From Tubiluchus corallicola (lineage: Eukaryota > Priapulida > Priapulimorpha > Priapulimorphida > Tubiluchidae), in contig JAQGDQ010001890.1 of assembly GCA_030141605.1 (NCBI GenBank), positions 1-22,126 on the forward strand: a DNA stretch of 22,126 nucleotides. The letters are read 5' to 3'. The notes below the pieces were generated by a model. The model saw only the letters and a program-made list of their open reading frames with translations. It searched no databases and was not told the origin of the DNA. Position 1 is the first letter of the stretch; the number at the start of each line of letters is the position of its first letter. This document shows positions 8,990-18,470 of the stretch, piece by piece. A program made the translations under genes and the position numbers.

Positions 8990-10378
8990 GTATGTACAAA
9001 ATAAAGAAATTTAAGATTAGAAGCTTTGGGATTTTATGCAGATGCAATTTTGCATCATGTTAATGTAACACCTCACAAATAATGAAGAGGCGTTATTTGC
9101 TTTATTTAAACTCTTCAATAATCCAAAAACCAACCATAGATTCCATAAATCTTCAGTCTGATGGTCTAATTCCACTGATGCATCGTTTTTCATGAAGATT
9201 TTATGTAATTATATTACGTCATTTCTGACGATAGACAAAATTTTCCCAAAGTTGTTTTCTCTGTATTTAAGTTTAAAACATTTTTTCAAAAGGCTACTAC
9301 TGCATTAGGTGAAATTTCTGTAGAGTTTGAGGTTCCATTTTGCATATTGAAGAGATTAAATAAAACAAATAATCAAATAATGTAATGTCTTAATACTCTG
9401 TGATTCCATGGGTGGGTTAATGGGTCATGAGATTGTATGGTTACATAATCACGTAGCATTTTGATAGTCATGATTATTTCCATTCATAACCAAACCCAAC
9501 TGCCTTATAAATCATCACCACTTTATTAATAATGAAAAAGAAAATCAATAGAAGATCTTGGAGTACATCTTGAAATCCGGGCACACAAAATTCACAGGAG
9601 AAAGATAATCAGGTAATTAACATATGAAAACTAAAAAAGTTACCTAAATAATCAACTGCTGCCGTTTGAGGTTGGAAATATGTAATGCCAGCTAAAGTTA
9701 GATAATTATTTGACTTTTTCTACTGTTTTATTGCTCTAATTGTAGTTATGAAAACCTGGGCGTTAGTCCACAATCAACGCTTTACTGCCTATCAACTCTC
9801 ACAGCTGCTTAATCTCGTGTCAAACAAAGTCTGAGATCTGACTATACCTGTACAATTCCTAGACAACATTTTGTAATGCAAAGCCTTTTCACTTTACCCA
9901 AAACAAGTGCAATTTGGGTCACATATTATGAAAGTTATCAGCCCCTGGCGCTTCGTAACATTTAACTCAGATTTGACAGAGATTAGGTTCGAGTGAAACC
10001 ATGTTTTTTTAAATACCGTAGCTCTTTATTACTGTTCTATTTATAATCAAGTTGACATTTAAGAGAGACAAAAATGGCTGCAAATGTAAAATGGTTTGGG
10101 CTTTTAGAGTTTAATGTGCAAAATTACTCTAGTTTAAAAATGTGTGTTTCTATATGTTTCGGAATATCGTCATGTCTCATCAGTTGACAGCCTATAACTA
10201 AAGAGCAAAATGCTGTTCTGAACTGTGTTTAAGGGAAAGCAAATTGCAAAATAGAAGGACATCCGACGAAATCTAGGAAGAAAGGAAATCTGTTTTCTAA
10301 CACTCATGTGTTGGCAAAATATTGTTGAATACCTTAGCTATTTTCAACCTGCTATGATTTCGTTTAAATACACAAACA

Positions 10379-10448
10379 CGTACGCACGCACGCACGCACT
10401 CACGCACACACACACACACACACACACGCACACACACACACACACACA
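10379..10448. repeat. (ACGC)n/(AC)n microsatellite
   Basis: Starts as ACGCACGC units and passes into pure AC with two GC interruptions, ending ACACATGG. The 62-codon Thr/His and Cys/Val frames across it are artefacts. Confidence 0.95.
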
Positions 10449-10573
10449 TGGCTATCTTGATGTTATTAAATGTTACTACAGGCACAATTCATAGGAAAGT
10501 AGCGTATTGTATTGAAACATTTTATTACAATTTTAACCTGTGCAAAATACCAGCACTTACTGATGATTTACTC

Positions 10574-10633
10574 TAGTTTGTGTCACAATAATGAGCCTGA
10601 TATATTATAGTTTGTGTCACAATAATGAGCCTG
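10574..10633 (+). repeat. 26-bp tandem duplication
   Basis: TAGTTTGTGTCACAATAATG followed by AGCCTG appears at 10574-10599 and identically at 10608-10633, a period of 34 bases. It is probably a recent slippage duplication. Confidence 0.9.
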
Positions 10634-10901
10634 CTTTTGGCGAGTAAATGTTTTGCACAACCAGTTTTGTTTATAGTCGCGATTAGAACACTTTCACTTA
10701 AACTTATCACATATTTTGACAACACAGACAGCCAAAGTTTGCATTTCGACTTAATATTAACGGCATACTGTTTCTTTTTGAACGCCATCGACATTTAGTA
10801 GTCTGTGTAAAAATTGGAGATTGTAAGTCTGCCAAGAGGGAAACTCTAAGCTAGTGTAAAAATTTCGATTTACAATTCTCAAAAATTTGTCGTTTTTCAA
10901 G

Positions 10902-11177
10902 GTTGAAGCGCATATTAAATTCGTCAACCAAAGAGATGACCAGCTTCACAATGGTGATGATCACAAGATCAAACGCAATACATGTTTGAATTTCTTCGTG
11001 GAAATCTATGGCTACAATCCACTATTGTATACACACTTCAAAGCACGTTCAACTACACGGACGCCATCTTTATGCAAAAACGGAAAAATATTTCCAGCAA
11101 ACAACGGGGCGTTCGAAATAGCTTTTACCAGAGCTGGACGTTTTTCGTTAGGGGAACGTTCCACATTTATATTCTGA
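10902..11177 (+). CDS. EXTL3: Exostosin-like GT64 terminal exon, C-terminus partly from a repeat
   Basis: Acceptor TTTTTCAAG at 10893-10901; 91 codons then TGA at 11175-11177. The first half is family-like: KRNTCLNFFVEIYGYNPLLY corresponds to the C-terminal [20 protein letters not shown] of EXTL3. The family's Cys-containing stretch just before it (RCPGC-like) is replaced here by a charged segment without cysteine (residues about 5-24 of the exon). After about residue 69 the frame enters a dispersed repeat (11106 onward, second copy at 481), so AFEIAFTRAGRFSLGERSTF and the stop come from repeat sequence. The exon continues as 3' UTR to an AATAAA at 11270-11275. The alternative is that the true coding end is spliced elsewhere and this is read-through; I see no better donor before the repeat. 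Confidence 0.8.
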   Translation, partial: VEAHIKFVNQRDDQLHNGDDHKIKRNTCLNFFVEIYGYNPLLYTHFKARSTTRTPSLCKNGKIFPANNGAFEIAFTRAGRFSLGERSTFIF

Positions 11178-11269
11178 GAATATTTTTCGGGATGACAATC
11201 GGATTTCGGGATAAACTATTACGTTATCAGAACATAATATATTATTTATACATTACAAATATTTGCTAC

Positions 11270-11275
11270 AATAAA
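11270..11275 (+). promoter_or_regulatory. Poly(A) signal of the exostosin-like gene
   Basis: AATAAA 93 bases after the stop codon. In the related repeat copy at 481-797 the matching place reads GATAAA and carries about 18 extra bases just upstream. The canonical hexamer therefore arose at the junction of a small deletion, or was lost in the other copy. Confidence 0.6.
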
Positions 11276-11339
11276 AACGTTTATGAGTAAATCAAAGTAC
11301 AGCTTTTTTCTTTCCTTTGCTAAGTTGTCATATATACAT

Positions 11340-11776
11340 TAGGGGTGAGCATTGAACGTTCGAGTTCGAACGTTCGAATCGAATCCGAATGCTCGAATTC
11401 GATTCGAACCAGTTTTTTTAGTTCGAACTCGATTCGAATCCAAAACTATAGATTCGAAGAATTCAGCACTTCAATCACACATGTTCTTTATCAGTAAAAC
11501 GATTGAAACATCATGCAATTAGCATAATTTAGCTGTGATTTCTGCACACAATTTTAAAGAAATTACTAGTCGTTTTATTGCAGAACAAAATCTAGTGATA
11601 TGCATCTTTGTAAGACTAATTGGGGCTGGTGGTTCGAAAACTTATTCGAAAATCTTTCGATCTCAATTCGAATTCGGTTCGAATTCGAAACACTGAAGTT
11701 CGGTTCGATTCGAATTCGAAAGTCACAAATTCGGTTCGATTCGAATTCGCTTTCTGGTAGAGAATGCTCACCCCTA
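11340..11776. mobile_element. hAT-type MITE with TTCGAA-rich ends and 8-bp target duplication
   Basis: A 437-bp element with terminal inverted repeats TAGGGGTGAGCATT and AATGCTCACCCCTA. It is flanked by ATATACAT at 11332-11339 and 11777-11784. Copy 1 of the host repeat, which lacks the insertion, shows the approximate empty site (GATAACATACTAC). Subterminal regions on both sides are packed with TTCGAA/GAATTCGA palindromic motifs in opposite orientation. No transposase is encoded; the 71-73-codon frames on both strands are shadows of the palindromes. Confidence 0.92.
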
Positions 11777-11848
11777 ATATACATACTACATACCAAGAAT
11801 TGGCTCTGTTTATAAAACTACATCTTGCATCTTGCTTAGTATAAATTT

Positions 11849-12811
11849 ATAATTTAATATCAAACAAACATCTCACGTCTTGGTGGTCATAGAAATAAAT
11901 ACCGTTATCATCAGTATCACTACGGAGACGCACAGGGAATAAACGTTTCACATGTAACTTTCACTTCACAATACGTACAAGCACTCCTTCAGATCAGTGT
12001 CGTTTAGCATCTGTTTTTTGGATACCATCAAACTGCAAGTTTGCATAAATATTTTTATTAAAAATTTGCAAAGTTCTTTATCACAATTTCGTTTCTTCTT
12101 TCTAATATCTATGTGCCTTTAGCTTCATTAATTGCTATATCTACCTGTCATGAGACTCACAATTCATCAGTTCGTTTAATTAATTATTAGTTTATTATAA
12201 TTAATCATAATTATCAACAGCATTATTGCACATGCTTTTATCCGTTGACTGTTTATCTGATACATTAGTTATATTATTACATTTTTTGCTAGAATATCAA
12301 ATTGAAATCTCATACGATGAACTCACAAAATTTCAGCTATAAAACTGATTTATTTTTCAATATACAGTTTAAATTTCTATCATTGTACAAGATCTTGAAA
12401 TAGTATGCATAACATTTATCTTTAATCATTCGCTGGCTTCTTTTCGCTTCCTGTATGGAGGAAAGTGTTACCTGGCAGTTGACTTTGCAGAACATTGCTG
12501 TATTATTTCTGACTTCTTAAAAATAAAGTATATGTGACATGAGCACTTACCTCCATTCTACATTCTTTATGGTGCAGTTTTATTCTTCCAAAGAAGCAAT
12601 CTGTCAGTATATACCTTTAGAGTTCTTAATATAGCCGAACGTCTTCATTTTCTATAAGTTTAAGGAACCAAGAAAATTGTGACCTGGAAGAAATCTGTTT
12701 GCTATCTACAAAGCTACCGACCGTGTGGTACAGTTACTCTGTTCATGTTCTGTAAACATATGGACAGTTCTTACATTTACATTAGTAATTTGGAATCCAG
12801 ACAATTGCAAG
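11849..12811. other. Intergenic AT-rich stretch, nothing recognised
   Basis: Downstream of the exostosin-like gene. I find no exon, RNA gene or repeat; a short frame from 12679 simply runs into the satellite that follows. Confidence 0.6.
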
Positions 12812-14616
12812 TTGACTTTTTTGGCATGGCCACTAGATTTTACGGATTTTTTGGTAGTTTTCTAGATTTTACGGATTTTTTGGTAGTTTTCTATATTTTA
12901 CGGATTTTTTGGTAGTTTTCTATATTTTACGGATTTTTTTCTGGATTTTACGGTTTTTTTCGATACTTTTCTGGATTTTATGTATTTTTTGGTAGTTTTT
13001 TGGATTTTACGGATATTTTTTAATAGTTTTCTAGATTTTACGGACATTTTTGGTAGTTTTTTTAAGATTTTACGGATTTTTTCGATACTTTTCTGGATTT
13101 TATGTATTTTTTTGGTAGTTTTCTAGTTTTTACGGATATTTTTGGTAGTTTTTTGGGTTTTACGGGATGTTTGGTAGTTTTCTAGATTTTACGGATTTTT
13201 TGGTAGTTTTTTGGATTTTACGGATATTTTTTGGTAGTTTTCTAGATTTTACGGATTTTTTAGAGTTTTCTCGATTTTACGGATTTTTTGGTAGTTTTCT
13301 ATATTTTACGGATTTTTTGGTAGTTTTCTAGATTTTACGGATTTTTTGGTAGTTTTTTAGATTTTACGGATTTTTTGGTAGTTTTCTAGATTTTACAGAT
13401 TTTTTTGGAGTTTTTGAAGATTTTACGAATTTTTTTGGAGTTTTCTAGATTTTACAGTTTTTTTGGTAGTTTTCTAGATTTACGGATTTTTTGGTAGTTT
13501 TCTAGATTTTACGGATTTTTTGGTAGTTTTCTAGATTTTACGGATTTTTTGGTAGTTTTTTGGATTTTACGGATATTTTTTGGTAGTTTTCTAGATTTTA
13601 CGGATTTTTTGGTAGTTTTCTAGATTTTACGGATTTTTTGGTAGTTTTCTAGATTTTACGGATTTTTTGGTAGTTTTCTAGATTTTACGGATTTTTTGGT
13701 AGTTTTCTAGATTTTACGGATTTTTTTCTGGATTTTACGGTTTTTTTCGATACTTTTCTGAATTTTATGTATTTTTTTGGTAGTTTTCTAGATTTTACGT
13801 ATATTTTTGGTAGTTTTTTGGATTTTACGGATATTTTTTGATAGTTTTCTAGATTTTACGGATATTTTTGGTAGTTTTTTTAAGATTTTACGGATTTTTT
13901 CGATACTTCTGGATTCTATGTATTTTTTTGGTAGTTTTCTAGATTTTACGGATATTTTTGGTAGTTTTTTGGGTTTTACAGGATGTTTGGTAGTTTTCTC
14001 GATTTTACGGATTTTTTGGTAGTTTTCTATATTTTACGGATTTTTTTCTGGATTTTACGGTTTTTTTGGTAGTTTTCTGTATTTTATGGTTTTTTTAAGT
14101 TTTCTGTATTTTACGGTTTTTTTTTTGACAGTTTTCTGGATTTTACGGATATTTTTGGTAGTTTTTTTAAGATTTTACGGATTTTTTCGATACTTTTCTA
14201 GATATTACGGATTTTTTTGGTAGTTTTTTTGGATTTTACGGGATGTTTGGTAGTTTTCTGGATTTTACGGATATTTTTGATAGTTTTTTAAGATTTTACG
14301 GATTTTTTCGATACTTTTCTAGATACTACGGATTTTTTTGCTAGTTTTTTGGATTTTACGGGATGTTTGGTAGAGTTTTCTAGATTTTACTGATTTTTTT
14401 GGTAGTTTTTTGAATTTTACTGATTGTTTTTAGAGTTTTCTCGATTTTACAGATTTTTTTGGTAGTTTTCTAGATTTTACGGATTTTTTTTTAGAGTTTT
14501 CTAGATATTACGGATTTTTTTGGTAGTTTTTTGGATTTTACGGATTTTTTTTAGAGTTTTCTAGATATTACGGATTTTTTGGTAGTTTTTTGGATTTTAC
14601 GTGATTTTTGGTAGTT
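12812..14616 (+). repeat. T-rich 29-bp satellite with higher-order repeats
   Basis: About 60 copies of a 29-bp unit with core TTTTCTAGATTTTACGGA followed by TTTTTTGGTAG. The plus strand is strongly T/G-rich. Variant units (CTGGATTTTACGGTTTTTTT, AAGATTTTACGG...TTCGATAC, GGGATGTTTGG) recur in the same order. The block starting at 12931 is repeated from about 13718 and in part from 14038 and 14160, so long segments as well as single units have been copied. Open frames in it read FLDFTD/ILRIF-like repeats and are artefacts, since the 29-bp period shifts frame at each unit. Confidence 0.95.
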
Positions 14617-14785
14617 GTAAAGCTTCTATGAAACTAACTGGTTATTGCAATTGTTACGGATTGTAAGGTACTGTGTCACAGTCAGATGCAACAATTAACT
14701 GCTGTGGTGGAGTATGTTCTGTTACATAGCACAGGCTTCTGATTCTAAATTTTTTGGCTTTCTTATCTTATCTTATCTATCTTAC

Positions 14786-15003
14786 AGTTTTTTCCACATT
14801 TATTGACTCCTCTGGGGAGCCTATGCTAGTGTTTGGTTCCTCAGCTCTTAGAGCATCAGTTAGTCCTTCCTTTTTTGCTACAGCTTTTTCATTTCCGTTT
14901 CCAATTGTAGTCTTCATTTGCTGCTTTAACAAAAACGTCTGTGGTTCTAATTCGTTCCATTTTTGTTGTGCTGCAATTTCAGTGACAAGTACAGCTTTAT
15001 TGG
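14786..15003 (-). CDS. Possible internal exon, minus strand, unrecognised
   Basis: On the minus strand a pyrimidine-rich acceptor (CCTCGCCTCAG, AG at 15004-15005) opens a 72-codon stretch free of stops. It ends exactly at a consensus donor (ACT|GTAAGATAAG, GT at 14784-14785). The encoded peptide is hydrophilic and charged (AAQQKWNELEPQTFLLKQQM, then NEKAVAKKEGL and SIGSPEESINVEKT), unlike the Phe/Ser/Cys-rich reading of the opposite strand, which looks like an antisense shadow. I recognise no domain. The next exon would lie beyond the satellite, and none is identified. It may be an isolated exon of a disordered protein, a transposon remnant or chance. Confidence 0.3.
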
Positions 15004-15127
15004 CTGAGGCGAGGCCTTTTATTGGCTGCTTATCTCTGACGCAGCAGCCACACTATTAACGTTGCTCCTGGCAAAGTTTCTATTTCTACTGTTGCTGCGT
15101 GTCCTGGAGTTCGACCCAACCACAAAA

Positions 15128-15235
15128 CCTGTAACCCAGGGGCCAGTATCGTGCCTGGACTACTGAGCGTGGATCCATAAAGCCTGAAACTCGGGGGGGG
15201 GGGCAGTATCGTGCCTGCACTACTGGGCGTGGAAC
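15128..15235 (+). repeat. 55-60 bp tandem duplication with G-run
   Basis: The segment CAGTATCGTGCCTG(G/C)ACTACTG(A/G)GCGTGGA occurs twice, 60 bases apart (about 15144 and 15204), each preceded by CCTG(T/A)AAC(C/T)C. The second copy has 11 consecutive G at 15193-15203. No function is evident. Confidence 0.85.
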
Positions 15236-15463
15236 GCAGAGCTTAAAATGCGAACAAAAACATTTTAATGGTGCATTTATTCCATACCTATGAGCCTGTT
15301 TGAAGTTCTCGACTAAAATTACTTGAACGTGTTTCTACGTTTTTATAACTATATACGCTACGTTGGATTAGATATTTTCGAGCGCAGTAACAAAAAAGGT
15401 AGGTTAATTGCTATTTGCCCTTTTAATAACTTGCAATAAGCGCGTTTGATACGTTGCAATGAT

Positions 15464-16031
15464 TTTTTTATTTAGTTCGAGAAACAGGCGCAACTTGGAA
15501 ACAGATCATCAGACTAATCACTTAATAACTTTGTAACTCAAACTGTCTCGCTATGAAATCAAAGTTACTTTTCCTACTGAAAGCCTTTCGTTTATTTAAA
15601 ACGATAGTCTTTATTGATTGTTTCAAATCTTAATTTCAAGGAAATTGTCAACTGATCGAGTGGCCGTACAATATTAGTGGTTAAAGCGTTGGACTTAAAA
15701 AGCAGAAACGCTGGTTCAGGTTTAACTCAGAACAGGCTTCTTCACTTTCTTACTTTTGGTTAAATCTGCTCACAGTAACTTAAATGCATTACTAACAAGT
15801 GTTTGTGTTTGTCACGGTCGTATTTAGCAGATTAAAACGAATAGCCATTTAACTGTAATAACACATTTACGAGGCATTTGAAAAAACTATTAGTTATACC
15901 TGAATGTATTGTATAGAACCTGTCATTAGTGACTAATTAACCGAATTTGGTAAACGTTATAAACTGGTGGCTCCGCCTATTGGAAGTTCGACAAAGAAAT
16001 GTCACAGTTCAACTTTTGGACCAAATTTTGG
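15464..16031 (+). repeat. Left arm of a 570-bp inverted repeat
   Basis: Matches the reverse complement of 17586-18156 nearly base for base by eye, from TTTTTTATTTAGTTCGAG to CTTTTGGACCAAATTTTGG. Differences are scattered substitutions and small indels. The arms enclose 16032-17585, giving a 2.69-kb structure. No target duplication is visible outside the arms, so a long-TIR/foldback transposon and a local inverted duplication both remain possible. Confidence 0.93.
15659..15730 (+). repeat. tRNA-Leu-like (SINE-type) segment in left arm
   Basis: Reads GTGGCCG, then AGTGGTTAAAGCGTTGGACTT, close to the D-arm and anticodon region of a tRNA-Leu(UAA). It then has a degraded B box, GGTTCAGGTTT. A short insertion separates GGCCG from AGTGG and the acceptor stem cannot be formed, so this is a tRNA-derived repeat, not a functional tRNA gene. 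Confidence 0.5.
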
Positions 16032-17220
16032 CTTCATGATCTCACACCCATAGTACCGCTGTGATTGGATGATTAACTGGGTCACGACAGGTATGACTTG
16101 AGAGGTGCAGATTATTCCACGAGGTTACGGATAGTTGTTAAATAGCCGACTCAGCTAAAAGGCCAATTGATTTCGTCTTTGTCGGGGTGTTGGCTGACAA
16201 GACGTTGCTTCGGATATTTTTATAATCAACTTCATGACTTGCAATAGCTACGTGGATTGAATTGTTCACACTACCAGTCATTATCTTGCGTAGACAGAAC
16301 GTGAGCCATACGTCTGATATTTGGCAAATGACATTTTCCTGTGATGGGCATGCTTCCATGATGGTGGAGTTTTCAACCAAAATGGCACAAAAAATAGACT
16401 TCTAATATATTCTGAACGCCTGGTACCTGACTCATTAGGAGGAGACGTCGTTAGAAGAATCCTGGTGGTCTGTCATCGTCCGCTAATCTCATTAAGCCAG
16501 TCAAGCGAGTGGGACATTGATGCGGTCGCCGTTGTCGACAAGACTGTTAGCAAAGTGATGCTAGCCACCTAAGTGCGTGAACCCCTGAACTTTACGGGAG
16601 ACGTCCCGCCTACGTGAAACGCCAGCGGACTGATATTAAATGAGGGGTACCCCGCTGTTCTTTTACAAGTTGTGAGTTTTTTGTTTATTGTTTTTGATTA
16701 ATTAATTAATTATGCCAATTAAAATGTTGAACCTATGGGAAACAGTTTGTTTATTTATACTTTGTTGTGTTCACTGTTCCCGTTCACACTGTATCACCAT
16801 TGGCCCATTCTCTGTACTTTAGGACGGATCGACCCCTCCTGCGCTTGTAACTGCCTTAGAATTCAAATAAACATTGCTGCTCTTTAAAATTTGGAGTCAC
16901 CGACCCGTTCAGCAATCCATCTTGACCTAAGTTGCCCGACCCAAGTTCGAGGCCCCGTGGGCTAGCAAAGAATTTCGTGACCCGAGTGTTACAGTGTTCG
17001 TAAACTTTATTTTTAATTCATATAAGTTACGTATTCTTTCAAGCTTCGTACTGCTCACAAAAATTCAAAAAGCCCGTTATAGCAACTTCGGTGTCCATTT
17101 TGGGCTGCATTTTCTTCTCTAGTTTTTCACTTTCAAGGTTTTTTAGTTTATCTTGTAGACGATTCTTGATTTTGGCACAGCTTTTCTACTCACAATGATT
17201 TTTTTTACAATTCATTTTAG
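16032..17220. other. Core of the inverted repeat, left part; GC-richer, LTR-like segment
   Basis: A minus-strand frame at 16138-16380 has no recognisable domain or splice support. From about 16430 to 16680 the sequence becomes unusually GC-rich and ends with TATTAAA at 16637. Further on there is an AATAAA at 16867 and a terminus-like GTGTTACA at 16988-16995. Promoter, poly(A) signal and ACA end in this order resemble a solo LTR, but no matching TGT start with a target duplication could be fixed. It could instead be the promoter and untranslated first exon of the secreted-protein gene that follows. Confidence 0.3.
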
Positions 17221-17369
17221 GTACATGATGCTCGTTGGAACAGTGTTGACGCTGCTTGTTACAGCAGTTCTGGCAGATGATCCGTCATTTTTTGGGAAAG
17301 TTTTAAGCGGAAGTAGTGGAGGAGAGTATGGACCTGACATAGAAAGCTATCCTAGTCATGGTGGCTATG
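17221..17369 (+). CDS. Signal-peptide exon of a small secreted protein
   Basis: Acceptor TTCATTTTAG at 17211-17220, ATG pair at 17225/17228, donor TATG|GTGAGT at 17370. It codes for a textbook signal peptide (MMLVGTVLTLLVTAVLADDP, cleavage likely after ALA/VLA). An acidic Gly/Ser/Tyr-rich propeptide-like stretch follows (SSGGEYGPDIESYPSHGGY). If joined to the acceptor at 18985, it would gain a basic tail, GGRKLVRPRPSRQWQ, and stop at 19027-19029, giving a 63-residue precursor. An unspliced start at the in-frame ATG 17195 is possible but would place charged and aromatic residues before the hydrophobic core. I recognise no family; secretion is the only functional inference. Confidence 0.55.
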
Positions 17370-17585
17370 GTGAGTTGACTTGACCACGATTTTCACTCAC
17401 ACCACATTAGATCAGTTTACGCGAAATTAGCTAAAGGACGACAGGATGATTTTTCTTAAACTACCCCATTTGCAAGTACGGTAAAATTTATACAGTTTAA
17501 CACAATTAATGCTGCAAAACCGCTTCTGATAACTAAATAATAGATTAAATCTTAATTAATGACGAACGAACCCAACTATTGAGGA

Positions 17586-18156
17586 CCAAAATTTGGTCCA
17601 AAAGTTGAACTGTGACATTTCTTTGTCGAACTCCCAATAGGCGGAGCCACCAGTTTATAACGTTTACCAAATTCGGTTAATTAGTCATTAATGACAGTTT
17701 CAATACAATACATTCAGGTATAACTAATAGTTTTTTTTCAAATGCCACGTAAATGTGTTATTACAGTTAAATGGTTATTCGTTTTAATCTGCTAAATACG
17801 ACCGTGACAAACACAAACACTTGTTAGTAATGCATTTAAGTTACTGTGAGCAAATTTAACCAAAAGTAAGAAAGTGAAGAAGCCTGTTCTGAGTTAAACT
17901 TGAACCAGCCGTTTCTGCTTTTTAAGTCCAACGCTTTAACCACTAATATTGTACGGCCACTCGATCAGTTGACAATTTCCTTGAAATTAAGATTTGAAAC
18001 AATCAATAAAGACTATCGTTTTAAATAAACGAAAGGCTTTCAGTAGGAAAAGTAACTTTGATTTCATAGCGAGACAGTGTGAGTTACAAAGTTATTAAGT
18101 GATTAGTCTGATCATCTGTTTCCAAGTTGCGCCTGTTTCTCGAATTAAATAAAAAA
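17586..18156 (-). repeat. Right arm of the 570-bp inverted repeat
   Basis: Reverse complement of 15464-16031. It lies inside the intron that follows the signal-peptide exon. Its tRNA-like part, on the minus strand at about 17885-17956, has a better B box (GGTTCAAGTTT) than the left arm, so the arms have diverged independently. Confidence 0.93.
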
Positions 18157-18468
18157 CGAACATAATTTTCAATAGCAAAAATGTTCCACGAACATATTGA
18201 ATGCGTGTTGCAAAAGCGAATATTGAAGTACAGTGCTACTGTAAGATGTTCAGGGTGTCGTACAAAATTAGGCAAGTTTTAAGGTAAAAATTTAAATTTC
18301 AAATTTACTGCTGTGATCACGCGTGAGCTGTCGAACGTGTGCAGTTCGTCAGAAACTAACACATCTGCACTAAAAAGTACAGCACCTGTTTTTATGCAAT
18401 GCTTTTCCGAAATACAGGTCGAACCTGTCTAACTAGCTGATAGTGAAATGCGTGTAACAAAGAGGAAC
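18157..18468. other. AT-rich stretch between inverted repeat and MITE, nothing recognised
   Basis: No exon, repeat or RNA gene visible. A minus-strand 63-codon frame overlaps the inverted repeat arm and has no support. Confidence 0.5.
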
Positions 18469-18470
18469 TA

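Larger units (their letters stand above)
8990..10901 (+). other. Intron 4 of the exostosin-like gene
   Basis: Bounded by GTATGT and TTTTTCAAG. It contains an (AC)n/(ACGC)n tract (10379-10448) and a 26-bp tandem pair (10574-10633). The bases from 9000 to 10370 show nothing recognisable beyond AT-rich intron sequence. Confidence 0.75.
11106..11848 (+). repeat. Dispersed repeat copy 2, exonised and split by a MITE
   Basis: 11106-11331 and 11785-11848 together match the intron-1 copy at 481-797. The left part provides the last codons, stop and poly(A) signal of the exostosin-like gene. The right part resumes after the hAT-type MITE at CATACTACATACCAAGAATT. Relative to copy 1 it lacks about 18 bases before ATAAAAACGTTTATGAG. 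Confidence 0.85.

Noticed and set aside
12679-14022. Phe/Leu/Asp-rich frames (FLDFTD, ILRIFW).
   Set aside because: They fall within the 29-bp satellite. The period changes frame at each unit and stops are frequent, so no selection for coding is evident.
14754-15059. Plus-strand 101-codon frame.
   Set aside because: Rich in Phe, Ser and Cys with no domain. The minus strand over the same bases is more protein-like and has splice sites, so this is probably an antisense shadow.
15659-15730. A functional tRNA-Leu gene.
   Set aside because: The acceptor stem is absent, there is an insertion between GGCCG and AGTGG, and the B box is mutated. A tRNA-derived repeat fits better.
16138-16380. Minus-strand 80-codon frame between the inverted repeat arms.
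   Set aside because: Starts from TTG or a mid-frame ATG, shows no recognised domain and has no splice or regulatory support.
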